Shown: positions 35,750 through 47,490 of the stretch, in pieces
Layout of the letters: every line of letters starts with the position of its first letter
How positions within the stretch are numbered: the first letter of the stretch is position 1
NCBI GenBank assembly: GCA_037957365.1
Contig: JARHVA010004092.1
Coordinates: forward strand, 1,180,501 to 1,244,500
DNA length: 64,000 nucleotides
Source: Torreya grandis
Lineage: Eukaryota > Streptophyta > Pinopsida > Cupressales > Taxaceae
Reading direction: 5' to 3'
The notes under the pieces: generated by a model
The model's database searches: none
The model's input: the letters and a program-made list of their open reading frames with translations, nothing else
What the model was told of the DNA's origin: nothing
Program-made: the position numbers and the translations under genes

Positions 35750-37630
35750 ATGGCTACATATGAGGAAAAATATGTTATACTTCCTTATAATCTCTATGAT
35801 GTGTTATAATATTATTCTCATGATCCATATGAGCCTCATTATGAGCCTAATCAACCTTACTAGGAGTTTTATCCAAGCTATTTTGAGCCTTATCAAGTTT
35901 ATTATGATCCTTATTATCAAGAGTATGACCCTTATCCCCATTGTGAACCATATCAGTTTCAAGGCTAGATTTCACATTCCCCATATCGATATGACGTTGC
36001 ATATTAGAAACCTTGTCTTTAAAAGAGAATGAATGAAATAAATCTCAAGCTACTAGTATATGTAAGAAAAATTTGTTCAAATTCTTAGTATGAAGAAGTG
36101 AATTGGTTGTTTATAAATGTATCCAATGATTTGGAGGAGAGGAATGAGTTGTGAAATATTTTATTGGAGAAGATGGAGGTTTGGGAGATGCATAAAAGTG
36201 AGTTGAACAAATTATCTCAAGCTCAATCTTGTATTCCCTACCAGTATTCTTGTGTTCCTTTTTTTCATGAAGTGCTTAACCATACTCAATTTGGGCCAAG
36301 GGAGCTACCTAGTGGGAGTTAAGAGCAGAATCATACTTCTATTCAAGAATATATTCAAGAGACTAAGACTTCTTATAGTTCCATTTATTCCTTACTTATA
36401 CTTCAAGTTCAAGTTATCCATGAGGATAAAGAGGTTTCAAGCTTTGATGAGGTGATGACCAAGTGGAAGGAGTAAGATATAGAGATCTCTAAGAATTTCT
36501 CTTTCCCTCCTATTCAAGACTCCCTAAATGATTCCATTACCCTCAAGATCCTAAAATATAATCATGATCAACCTTTTATGTTTCATAGCCTTTCTCAAGA
36601 AAATGAATCCCATCACCTTCCCAACATCTCCCTTCTTTAGGAAGAGCCTATTATATGGAGGTATGAGAAAGAGATTGATGTGGGTCAATTTATTGAAGGG
36701 TGTGAAGAATATGTCTCAAGTGTGTATGAGGAAGAGTTTTTCATTGATACTTCACTTGAGGAATAGGTTCAAAATGAGGTTGTAGCTGATATTGAAGAAG
36801 ATATCTCAAGTCTGCTTGAGAAGGATGGTCTTAATGTATAATAACTCCAAAATAAATTAGTACAAGTTGAATCCATGAATGAGTTTGAGACATATCCTAT
36901 TGAGAAGTATCAAGATACTTTTCAAATTGATCCTATTTGGTTTGATCAAAATGAAGAATAGAAGGATGATTGGTAGCTATATCTTAAATCTCTATAAGAG
37001 ACTAGGGATATTTATAGGGATATGTTATCCATTGAATAATATGTGTATGATAATTTTGATCAAGAGTCACTCATTCATGATCATGACATATATTGGGTTG
37101 ACTATTCAAAGTTACTTGAAGAACTTAATGAACTTACAATAGATAGTAAGAAGAATGAGGTCACTTAAAGACAATATATAGATGCAATATCACTTGACAA
37201 GGTTGTAGTTGAAAAGAAGTATGAGAAAGAGTTTGTATTTGTTGGTGAATAATTTTTTGTTGATGAATAATTTGAGGATATGCTAAGAGAGTTAGTAGGC
37301 AAGAAAAGTGCCTCATCAAAAGTCATGTTCAATAAGCATCCTAATTTGTAACTTATACCATCTTTTAGAATGAGTGAGTTCATGAATTTCCATTTTGATC
37401 TATAAGGATCATACCCTATCATGGTTAGTTTAATTATTTTTTATTCTTATTTCCCTCTAAATGCCACCCTAGCACATTTGTTTATTTATTTTCTTTGTTT
37501 AGTTAGCTTCCTTATTTTCTATGTTTCCTTCCCTATTTTAGTGGAATTAATTATCTTTGCAAATAAAGGGGTACTTGCAATCATGAATCATATTTGTCAT
37601 TATTTTGTGAGTCTAAGAGTCATGTAAATG
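35750..37630 (+). pseudogene. Unrecognised long reading frame of element E (about 626 codons, stops but no net frameshift)
   Basis: Starting at ATG 35750 (MATYEEKYVILPYNLYDV), one frame can be followed to the TAA at 37625-37627. ATG or CAT codons at 36029, 36266, 36455, 36578, 37370 and 37421 are all in the same phase. About twenty in-frame stops interrupt it, mostly TAG/TAA where Gln or Trp would be one transition away. Residues about 20-75 are Tyr/Pro-rich with recurring (D/E)PY (DPYEPHYEPNQPY, then YDPYYQEYDPYPH). The middle is strongly acidic with heptad-like stretches (EEYVSSVYEEEFF). The last 70 residues hold hydrophobic runs (LAHLFIYFLCLVSFLIFYVSF), possibly a membrane segment. It is the only coding content of E. 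It could be a highly diverged gag, an env-like protein or a captured gene. I do not recognise it. Confidence 0.6.
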
Positions 37631-39289
37631 GATTGAGTTCTCAAGCATAGTAGGCATGCTACCTAATGAAACACCAAAGATGTTAGCCAAATGTGGCCTA
37701 CATACCAAATTTTTTCTAATCCAAAATAAGAAGCTGAATAGATTTCTGGATGTAATGAGTGGAAAAAAAGAAGGAGAAGAAGAGTATAATATTTTTTATA
37801 AATATTTTGAAACACTTTAAGAGAGATTAAAGTCTAATTTATTGATCCTTGGGAATTACACTTGAAAATAGGTCTAAGATTGTAATGTGAAAAAACTAGT
37901 AGGTTCTCATGGTGTTTCAAGCATTCAGGGGAAGGAATCAAGTTACAAAAAGTCTTAGAATTTTATTAGAGACTTATAAAAAGACAATAATTTATTGTAT
38001 GAGTCCAGAAGAACTAGATCATCACAAGCATGCCACAAAGGGACAAACATTCTAGTCTAGTTACACATTTGATAAATACACTTAGGGAATTAGTCAAGGC
38101 TAAAAGAGCACATGGACATGATTTTTTTCATGTCAAGGCCTCCTAAAATTTTTCTATCTTGATGAGTTTTTTACTTAAAGATATAAGATTCAAAAGTTAA
38201 ACTTACAAAGTGGGATGTGTGCACAAACACCAAATTTGGGCCTCATTAAATAACTATTTAAATTAAAATGTTCTAAGGATGAATTCATACCTAAAATTTG
38301 TCAAAATATCTCTTTATCAGATCATATATCAATGACATGTAGGCAACCAACAAGTCAAAAGGTCCTTGGAATGATATCAATGGTTTGCATTTAATTAGAT
38401 CAAAAGATACAATAGTGAGCAAGCGAGGATGATGTTAGTGGGTCCTGAAGATCCAATGAAATGTGTTTAACCATGCATCCAAATATCAAAGGTGAGCTTG
38501 TAGTAAAAATTTTAGAGGATTTTAAGATCAAGAAAAGGGTTGAAAAGTGTCATGATCATAGTGACTTAGTGGATCAATGGTGCACATTCAATCAAATAGA
38601 AAGAGATCAATGGTATAAATTCAATTAGACTAATGAGATTGATGATGCATATAGGGTCAAAGGGTTAATGAGATTATATTAAATGTGAGGTTGACATGTG
38701 GTGAAAGCATAGAAGCAGATGGAGATGATAGAAAAATCTTAAGAATGAATGAAGAGCTATTAGGTGGCAAATTTTTAGAGACCCATATCAAGATCAAGGG
38801 CTAATATCAAAATTCAAAACCCTAAGACTTTAAATGGAGATCAAATACAGTTGAGGTTGAACCAAAGCAAATATTTTAAGGGGATGCCATAGAGGTAGAC
38901 ACATCAACTTTGATGGGTTCATCTCCAAAACTAGTAGCATGATTATGACCCTTTTCTCCATTCTTAAACACCAAAGACAAATTTGGTAGGGAAAAATCAA
39001 TGCCAAAATAAGATCATAATAGATTGATCCAACTATTATAACTACATCAATTCCAAAAGTTATACTGAAAATGACTTGATCTTGCTATTGTAACTATAAG
39101 GAGCATCAATGTAGGCTAGATATAGATTGAAAGGGATTAATACAATTATTGTATCTATTTTCTATAAGTAGTCTTAGACATTATGATCTTTTCTAACTGA
39201 ATCGATGTGAGATGATTGGAAATATTGGTCATTATGATCTATTATCCATCCTTATATGAATGATCCCCATCTCTCTCATCCCATTATAT

Positions 39290-39297
39290 TATAAATA
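39290..39297 (+). promoter_or_regulatory. TATA box of E 3' LTR
   Basis: TATAAATA, colinear with 34875-34882. Confidence 0.6.
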
Positions 39298-39779
39298 TAG
39301 GATTCTAAGCCTTGAAAATGATCCCTCATTTAGGCATGACTAGACTCTACCAAGATTGATCTTTATAACCTCTTGATATAAATAAAAGACTATTTCAAAT
39401 TTCATTTTCCTAGTATAGTGTGTTAATGTTAGTTTGATTTGCATATGTGGTAGAAATCTCTCCCTTTTCAAGTCCTAATTTCATCTAGCTACTAATTTAT
39501 CTTGTTATGGAGGTCATTTTTAGTGTTTAATGTCATTTAATTGAAGCTAACAAGTGGATAAATTAATTGGTTAGTGCTTTGAATTAGGCCTTTCCATCAC
39601 TTCCCTTAAGTTTTAATCACTTGGTGAACCTCTGCATAAAATATTGATGCATAATAGACATATGGAGTTTTAGATTCAATATTTTCTTGTCTTATTAGTG
39701 TTTTTAGAAGATCAAATAGAGTAGATGAGTAATAAATTTAGGTGCATCACCAACACTATCTTAAATTTTCCTTTTTAGT

Positions 39780-40200
39780 TATCTTTATCTCCTTTTCCAC
39801 ACCAAAAATTAGTAGGCTTTAGTGGAAATGAGCTAAGTGATACATAAAATGAGATAGGCTCCTTAAAAATCTTAGATGTCTAACCTAAGATTAGGTAACT
39901 CACAACCTAGAGTCATTCCCATGTTGGACTAGATTTGAGTAGAGGACCTGAACAATCCCTTTCCTATCTAGGGTGCAATATAAGTCTCTTTCTCTCCCTT
40001 TTCACCCCAACAATTTGTAGGTTTTAGTGTAAATAAGATAAGTGATACATCAAAGGAGCTATCTTAATAAAAAATATTATTAGAAGTCTGACCCAAGATT
40101 TGGTAACCCAAATCCTAGGGTTATTCCCATGTTGGACTAGATTTGAGTAGAGGACCTAAACAATCATTTATTCAGCTAAGGTGCAATGTAAATATCTAAT
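39780..40200 (+). repeat. About 210-bp tandem duplication inside the E 3' LTR
   Basis: Two units (about 39785-39996 and 39997-40200). Each runs from TTTATCTCC/TTTCTCTCC through CATGTTGGACTAGATTTGAG and GAGGACCTGAACAAT (or AAACAAT) to GCAATATAAG (or GCAATGTAAA). The 5' LTR has one copy (35368-35578). The two units have since diverged from each other. Confidence 0.85.
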
Positions 40201-40201
40201 A

Positions 40202-40206
40202 GTAAG
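40202..40206. other. Right target-site duplication of element E
   Basis: GTAAG, one transition from GTAGG at 33264-33268. Confidence 0.6.
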
Positions 40207-41107
40207 AGAGGACAAATTAGAGAGTATAATCATTACTGATAGCATTCATCAATAATAACATAATTAAACTAGTTAAAAACATGTGAGGAGTTAAGAATAA
40301 GCATAATTAATTATTCAAGTCATAGTACACATGTTTATTTGAGTAGGTATTTACCATACTCAACCAAAGGATCCATACAAAGTCAAACAAGGATACATTT
40401 TTAGAGAATGAGAGGAGAGAGAAAAGGGTGTAGAAGAGAGTAATTTACAAGTTTCCTTTCATGAAAGATCAATTTACAAGCAAGGAGGTTATTTAATATT
40501 ATCATGAAGTCTTCTTTGACATGTTTTTCTTTATTGAATATGATTGACCTTCTAAATGGCATAGGAGTTTCTCCCTTTTTTGACACATTTGTCTTCTTTA
40601 AACTACCCTCTTCTTGGCTTGGAAAGTTACAAGTGGCAGTCCTTGGTAATTAACTCACATTCAATTTACCTTTGACCTTTTTATTAAAAAATTTCATTAG
40701 TTTTAGAACTTCTTTATACTAATACTACAGTGGTGATCATCTCTTCTTAGGTTTATTGAAACCCATTAGCCTCACTATGCCTCCCTTTGCTTTAAAACCT
40801 CAGGTCTTGATTTTATCTTCATTAATGAACTCTCTCTCCATGAAAGTCCTCTCTTAATATTAAAAATATTATATCAATCCCATTGGATGCATCAAACACT
40901 CTTAAAGACTTCATTTCACTCCTAAAGCCTATATTTGTCCTCAATTCTTTGTAGCCCTCAAACATAAAAGCTCCTTGTGTAGAATAATATATAGATGATC
41001 ATAGAAAATTAGGCATAGTTTTGATTACCTAGTTGTTATAAATCTAGAGTAAACCTTGCTTGAAGATGTACAAAACACACCCTCACTCTAGTTGGTAAAA
41101 TTGAAAC
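40207..41107 (-). other. Unassigned stretch between element E and the 6.4-kb tandem units
   Basis: On the minus strand there are protein-like stretches: the open frame 40586-40401 (MSKKGETPMPFRRSIIFNKEKHVKEDFMIILNNLLACKLI) and, near 40820-40960, GYKELRTNIGFRSEMKSLRVFDASNGIDIIFLILREDF. These have balanced composition and could be a relic of a retroelement polyprotein. I do not recognise a family. If E inserted into element A, this could be the continuation of A, but nothing proves it. Confidence 0.35.
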
Positions 41108-44100
41108 TTTTAAGAGTTTGGGTGACTTTATACTGAGAAAAACCTCTAGAGAGGGTTGGTTCCCTTAAGATTTATCTATTAAAACTAATCATTATTATTT
41201 TTGGATGAATATGACAAGGGTAAACTAAAGGGAAATCCTATCTAATGTGGTAATGCACTTGAATTTTTTAATTCCTCTAGAAGTTATTGAAACTAATGCA
41301 CACATATATACCAATACAAGTCTTATATTGTCCTTAAGTATAAATATTTTAGATGAATGATTGAAAGAATTTTGGATTATAAGATTCATTTTTACCTCTT
41401 CAAATGACCTATAAATGGTGAGATAGAAATCAAAAGGTGAGGAAGGGACCTACCAAAATTAGATATAATCCCACTTATATGTTGATACACAATCAATTAC
41501 ACTCTATTCTCTGTCAAAACTCATATGGAAAATAAAGATCTCCTTTATTGATGTATGTGCTAGATATAATTTCTAATTTAGCTCTAAGAATAAATGAAAA
41601 ATAGCTTGAAAAATATAATATATATTTCTAAATTATAATTTAAGCCAATGTGTTAATAAAAAGGGAAAATGATTAGTCTCAGTTGACTAACTCAAGACTA
41701 ACTCCTTTTACAATGTTTTAACAATTCATCAAAAATCTTTAAACTCCACAAAATTTGCATGAAACTTCAAACTTTGGCATAAAAGGGAGATGGTGGGACC
41801 ATTTTACAAGTAAAATCTTCATGCATGGAATGGTACACCAATACTTGGATGGATAAATCAATGTTGAACTGATTTGGAAGCTAAGTTGGAACACGAAGGA
41901 ACACTTCTTGCATGAGATGACATAGAATTAACTAACTAATAAGGACTAATCAACTCCCTTTGAACTGAACATGCTTTGAAGTGGCACTTGAATTCTTGAA
42001 AATATGCATGAATCTTTATGTAACAATAAATATGAATCACTGAAACTCAATTTGAACTTCTTGATGTCCAATTCCAATGCCAATCTCAAACTTGACAAGT
42101 TAATCAATTAAGCCATTTAGACCAAAAAAACCTAAAGGCTAATCCATACTATTGGTCACTATTAAAATTTAAATAATAATCCATTAAACATATAAAAACC
42201 ATGAATTATATGTGGAACAACTTTATTCATCATCAAATATGTAATTTTGATGATAAAACCTTCACCATTCAGTCAATAGGGTTGACTAGTCCTATTTTGC
42301 TACATATTCCAGCAGACTAGCCATTTTGATTGAGATATTAGGGAAAATTTTGGGATGATTTATGATAAAATAAATATTTTAGGATGAATAAAAAGTCTTA
42401 TTATTCAATTTCCACTTATTATATTTCTTTGAACCTTCCTAAATTTCATTTTACATGTTTTTTTTCACAAAAACCATGATTTTTTCCCTCATATATATAA
42501 CTCCATACATAAAATTAACATTTCTAAAATCATATCTGAGTATAATTTATTTTTTAATTTTTCTAGGTTGATCCATGATGATTTTATGGCAATAAATTTG
42601 ACTTTTCTCAAAACTAGTTTTTTAGATGTTTAGGAGGGTTTTGAAGCTGCATCTTCAAAATGATGATTCATGAAGTATAGACCTCAAAATTAAAAAATCT
42701 TACCATTTATGTGTATCATGTTTATCCCCATGACTTCCATTAAAATATTTGGTTCCCATGAAAAATATATGAAAAATTACCACATGAATGAAATTTGCTT
42801 GTGGGTTTTAGCTTATATTTTGGGCTACCTACACTCTTAATGAATTTTCATAAAGCATAACCCCTCAATTGATATAAATTGTTTATGAATTATAATTACA
42901 TAGGGGTACTCAAAACATATCCAATATCCACATGTGGTGAACCATATGATCATCTTAATAGGAGGCATGGAAGGGTGTCTAGAACTCTAAAAAGTGAAAA
43001 ACATCACCAAGATGATAATAAAAATTTAAATGATTCAAAAAACTTGAAAAAATAATTATGGTACATGTATCATGTGATCAAAACACTCTAAAATTCCATT
43101 TTGCTTGAAAAGTCCAAAAATGCCTTTTTGGCCCATGTGCCTATTTGTTTGCAAAAGCCTATATGAGAATGGTTTGCATAAAAAATAGAGTTTTTACACT
43201 ATTTAAAGGTATAATTATGATATAAAAAAATAATCAAATTATTTTAAATCCTTTTCTTTGGATTAGAATCTTCTATAGCACTCTAAAATGATCCTTGCTC
43301 CAATGGTGACCTGAAATAGATAGGCTACGGTCTAAGACAAAATAGTAAGTTTATCCACTAATAAAATGTACATTAAACTTTTAAATATGGTTATCCACCT
43401 CATGATGACCCCATGTGACAAATTTCAAGTCTTGATTCCACCTGTAGCTCTCAAAATCCTAAATTTTCTCTCAAATTTGCCCTTTGTGCATGGACTATCT
43501 ACATATTTGATTGAGTTTTGCATATTTGAAAGTGTTTTAATGATATTTTGAGGTTTTATAGGTCAAAAACATATTCATATTTCTCAATAGTCCTTTTATG
43601 ATTTTTGAAAACTCCTCTTCCCCTTTTTTTAAGCACATCAAAACCCTCAAACAAGGTAATTAGGCCTTTATACTATTAATTCTCCATACAATGTACTTGT
43701 ACTATGTACCTTTAATCTTTATTTATAATTTTTTTATCAGATTTTATGAATTTATTGATTATAAATTGTCATTATATTTCATAGGACATCCATTAGAAAC
43801 ACCTTGGCTTATGCTTGCTTCAAATGATTGTGTTTGTATTGGCACATCTGAACGGACTAAGTACAATAGTCAGACCTTGAGAAGGTAAAAGGTGAGGTCT
43901 AGGATCTAATTATGATTAAAAAATTCTTAATAGGTTTCATATCAATATTTAAACCTCAAACTCTCTCCCCTAATGACTCTTACATTCAAGCTTATATGAA
44001 TGAACTGTGCTTAAGAATGATTGAAGGTTGTTGGAGCTGTAGGCTACTTTAGGAATAAATCTTGTCTTTATTCAAATTTAATATCTCTTAATTTCAACAT

Positions 44101-47100
44101 TCAAGATATGATAAACTCAATGTTAATTATGCCTTGATGTTTGATATATCTTCTTTTCATGGAAAAGTCTTTACTACCAAATAAGCCCTCACACAGTCAC
44201 AACACAACCCTGTAGGGTTCTTTAGGGATGTAGTGTTCTTTTCTTATGTATGTGGTATGAAAGGATAAAGGAAATAATTTAACCTCATAATAATCCACTA
44301 CTTTAATACACTTTCTTAGTAAATTAAAACCTCACTTAAACCATAGTCTTTCTTTTGTCACAATCCTTGCATTAGGCCTAACTGTGTTTCATGCTTGTTG
44401 TATAGATAGTGGTTGTAGGTGAATTTAGTGTCTTTTAGTATTGCTTTCATGCTTCAATAAGTATCCCTTTTATTTTATGAGAACACTTATCATAATTTCC
44501 ATTTATGCATTAGGGAAATCAATCCTTATTAGTTATAAAATCATATAAAGTATGACTATTAATTATATTTTTAGCTTTCTTAGCCCCTGTACAAATAATG
44601 ACAAGGTGTAGGATGCTTAAGAAGCAATTATCACCCAAAAATGGTGTCATGATGTGTGAGGAGGATAACTATTTGAATATGTAACCCTTAAATTGACCAT
44701 ATCATCTTTTTAAACTTAAATTATAAGACCCAAAACCCTCTAGGAACCCTAGCTCACTATAGGTTGATTCTACAAGTGGCTGTAGGTCTATATCAAGTTT
44801 GTAGGTGCTCATTTTTTTCCATTAGCCTCATCAAGTCTCCATATTTTTTTCCTTTCTCTTTTCCATAAAATTTAATCAACATCAACCCCTTCTTTATTCC
44901 TCAAAACCCCAAGGCATTCTTAAGTACCAAACATCCTTGACTGTTCTTTAAGGTAACTTACCCTTGTATAGACAAGGTAATATAGGTGTATGTCTAGTTT
45001 AGTTATGACCATACAAAGTGATTTTTTGACTTAAATCATATTGAATCCCAATATGTCTTAAAATAGACTTTTCTTGGGATGATCCATATGCATTCTAGGT
45101 TTTCAAAAGCCTAGAACCCTTCATGTATGTAAATTTTAATGAGAGTTGGCTATAGGTGAAAGCTTGTTAGGCCTACTATACAGATAGTGACAAAGTGTAG
45201 GATTGTAATTACTTGGGAAGAAATCCTGATTAATCTTTTGAAATATCCCTTTGATGTTATGTTAAATCCAACCTCCTCTTGAAGCCCCTAAAAAACCTTG
45301 CTCATATGCATCAAGGCCTCCTTGGTAGCTATAGGCCTGTAGGGTATCATGATAATGGTTTTAGGTCACTTGTGATTGTTTGTAGGATATTTTTCCTCCT
45401 TTTAAGTTCTTCAAAGTTTTATTATCTTTGGTTTTATATCTTTAAAAAACATAATACAAACCTTAAGCCTATTAATTCCCTTGATAAGACTTGAAGGCCT
45501 AGAAGCCAAGAAGATTCTTCAGACTATAAGGTGGGCCTTTATTGAGATAGGGAAGACCTGTAGGTGGGCTTACTCTTTCAATAATTTATGAGTAAAAAAC
45601 TATAATTAAGACCTTAGACATTGAATGATTCTCATCTTAGATAATTCATATCATGAAGTCAACTATTGGAGATGACTAAGTTTGTGTTTCTTAACTGTAG
45701 GTGATTATGATGTCACCCTATATGGAAGAAGTCTTCATATGACTTAAGAAAGTTCAAAAACTTGACTTGATCCTTTTTGTTTACCTTCATTAATCTTGAT
45801 GAAGACAATTATATGGATACTAAAGGAGAGATCGTCATTATCACACTTTGACACTTTTTGTCTATGAACCTTATGAAAAAGATAACTATATTATTTTTTG
45901 GCTATAGGTGATCTCCATGAATTGTACCAAAATTCAAGGTCTAAAGCTACCTTCTTTTTCCATGATGAATATCTCTTGTTTTCTCCTCATGGTCATAGGT
46001 TCTTGATGTCACTAAATATTTATGGAGACCCACCCTACCATGACAAGCACTTATCATCCTTGTGACCACACTTTGACTATACAACCTTGCTGATAGTGTT
46101 CCTTCTCACTATACTTTGATGCTTTGATTGCCTATATACCTATGTCTATGCTCTTGATAACCCTAAACATCTCTCCACTATGAATTTTCATAAATTATGA
46201 ATTCTTTATCATAATATAACTTAAAGAATACTCTCTCATTTTGAATGCTCATTATACATTTAGGACATCATCCTATCTTTGTATCCTTGCTATAGGGTAT
46301 TATTGACTGTGTCTTGATGTTTGGCTATGTCCATATCTACTTGATCATGCTTGATGGTGAAGTCTTTGTCAACCTTCATTCTCTCATGTGAGATGAGAGT
46401 AGGTGATGGAGATGAATGGAAGGGTGATATAACCATGAATGGAGAAGTGGTGAGATGAACAAGAAGCTTAAAAATAATGGAAAATAGCTGAATATGGCAG
46501 TGAGATAAGGTAGATAGGATGGTGGTGGGAAAGAGCATGGTAGAGCATGAAAAAGGATAGGAATATGGGACATATGCAAACTTGAACACTCCATACTCTC
46601 ACCACATTAAATTGGAGACCATTGGAGGAGGGAAAGGGAACCCAATTCAAACCTATAATTTTTTAAAAACCTCAACATTTGCAAATAAACCTTAAAATAT
46701 GCTAATCTAGCCTCTTTTAAGACACATGGAAGCATTGAGATGGCCTAAGCAATGGATTTTATTATAATATTTCTTTAAAAAACTAATTGAAAACATGGAA
46801 AACATGACCCTAAAAACATGAATTATTTATAATTTGAGGCCTCCTCCTTCTCCCATGACCGTATAACTTCTCTTTGCAAGCTTGCCAATACTACAAATTG
46901 ACTGACTAACTTTGTGAGATTTGTTTAATCTTGAATTGGATTAATAACACCTTCATAATTCCATATAGATATAAAAATTCCCAAGAGCCTAGAATAATTT
47001 GAATTTCCTTAAAACTCTGCCCAGGTGAGGAGAAATTGGAGAAAAATAGTTGCAAGGTAGCAAAATATGATTTGACTTAAAATTGAATGGTTCATGAGCC

Positions 47101-47490
47101 TAGATAATCTAATTGAGAGACCACTTATATTATAAATAATCCCTTTGAGTCTAGTTTATTCACCCCAAATTTGAGAGTTTTACCTCTCCCCAGTAATCCA
47201 TACCACTAGAAAACCTATAGGTAGGTGTGTTTATGCCAACTGAGCAAGTACCAAAAGAGGATTGGTTTAGGGCCTGTATGGCCATGAAATTCCATGAAAC
47301 TATTGATGAATCTTAGTAATTACCTGTAGATGACTTTCCCTACCCTATATTGTATGGAATCCATATTCCTCCTAAAAATGAAGGAAATAAGCCTATTTTT
47401 CCCCTTTAAATGCCAAAACAAGTCTTCCACCACCAAGTTTAGAAGCTTTTAGAATAATTTAGTGGAAATAATACAAAATTAGACCCTATT
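41108..47490. repeat. Tandem 6.4-kb unit, copy 1
   Basis: Runs from TTAAGAGTTTGGGTGACT to the AAAATTAGACCC-type end. It is colinear with copy 2 at an offset of 6,388 bp at the start (41123 versus 47511), 6,370 bp near 43688 versus 50058, and about 6,328 bp (after removing the insertion in copy 2) near 46861. No protein domain was recognised. Within the unit, the segment at about 44585-44790 resembles about 45180-45360 (both hold GACAA(G/A)GTGTAGGAT and later a TGTAGG core), so the unit itself contains degenerate internal repeats near 590 bp apart. Minus-strand frames at 46290-46650 arise from overlapping low-complexity sequence and are not supported as genes. Confidence 0.85.

Larger units (their letters stand above)
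33269..40201 (+). mobile_element. Element E: non-autonomous LTR retrotransposon with a single unknown reading frame
   Basis: Direct repeats of 2,310 and 2,521 bp surround an interior of only 2.1 kb. Both LTRs start TGTTAGCCAAAT(G/T)TGG(CC) and end CTAATA, which is CTAACA after one C-to-T change. A 5-bp near-duplication (GTAGG/GTAAG) flanks it. No pol motif is present. The interior carries one long plus-strand frame with no family resemblance that I recognise. No primer binding site or clear polypurine tract could be read, so orientation rests on the TATA boxes and the reading frame. Confidence 0.85.
37681..40201 (+). repeat. 3' LTR of element E, with internal tandem duplication
   Basis: 2,521 bp, matching 33269-35578. 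The 211-bp excess over the left LTR is explained by a tandem duplication at 39780-40200. TATAAATA is at 39290-39297. Confidence 0.88.

Noticed and set aside
46290..46650. Three overlapping minus-strand frames of 60-99 codons, Ser/Pro/His-rich
   Set aside because: They overlap each other in different phases, and the counterpart in copy 2 (54263-54493) is broken differently, so there is no sign of conserved coding.
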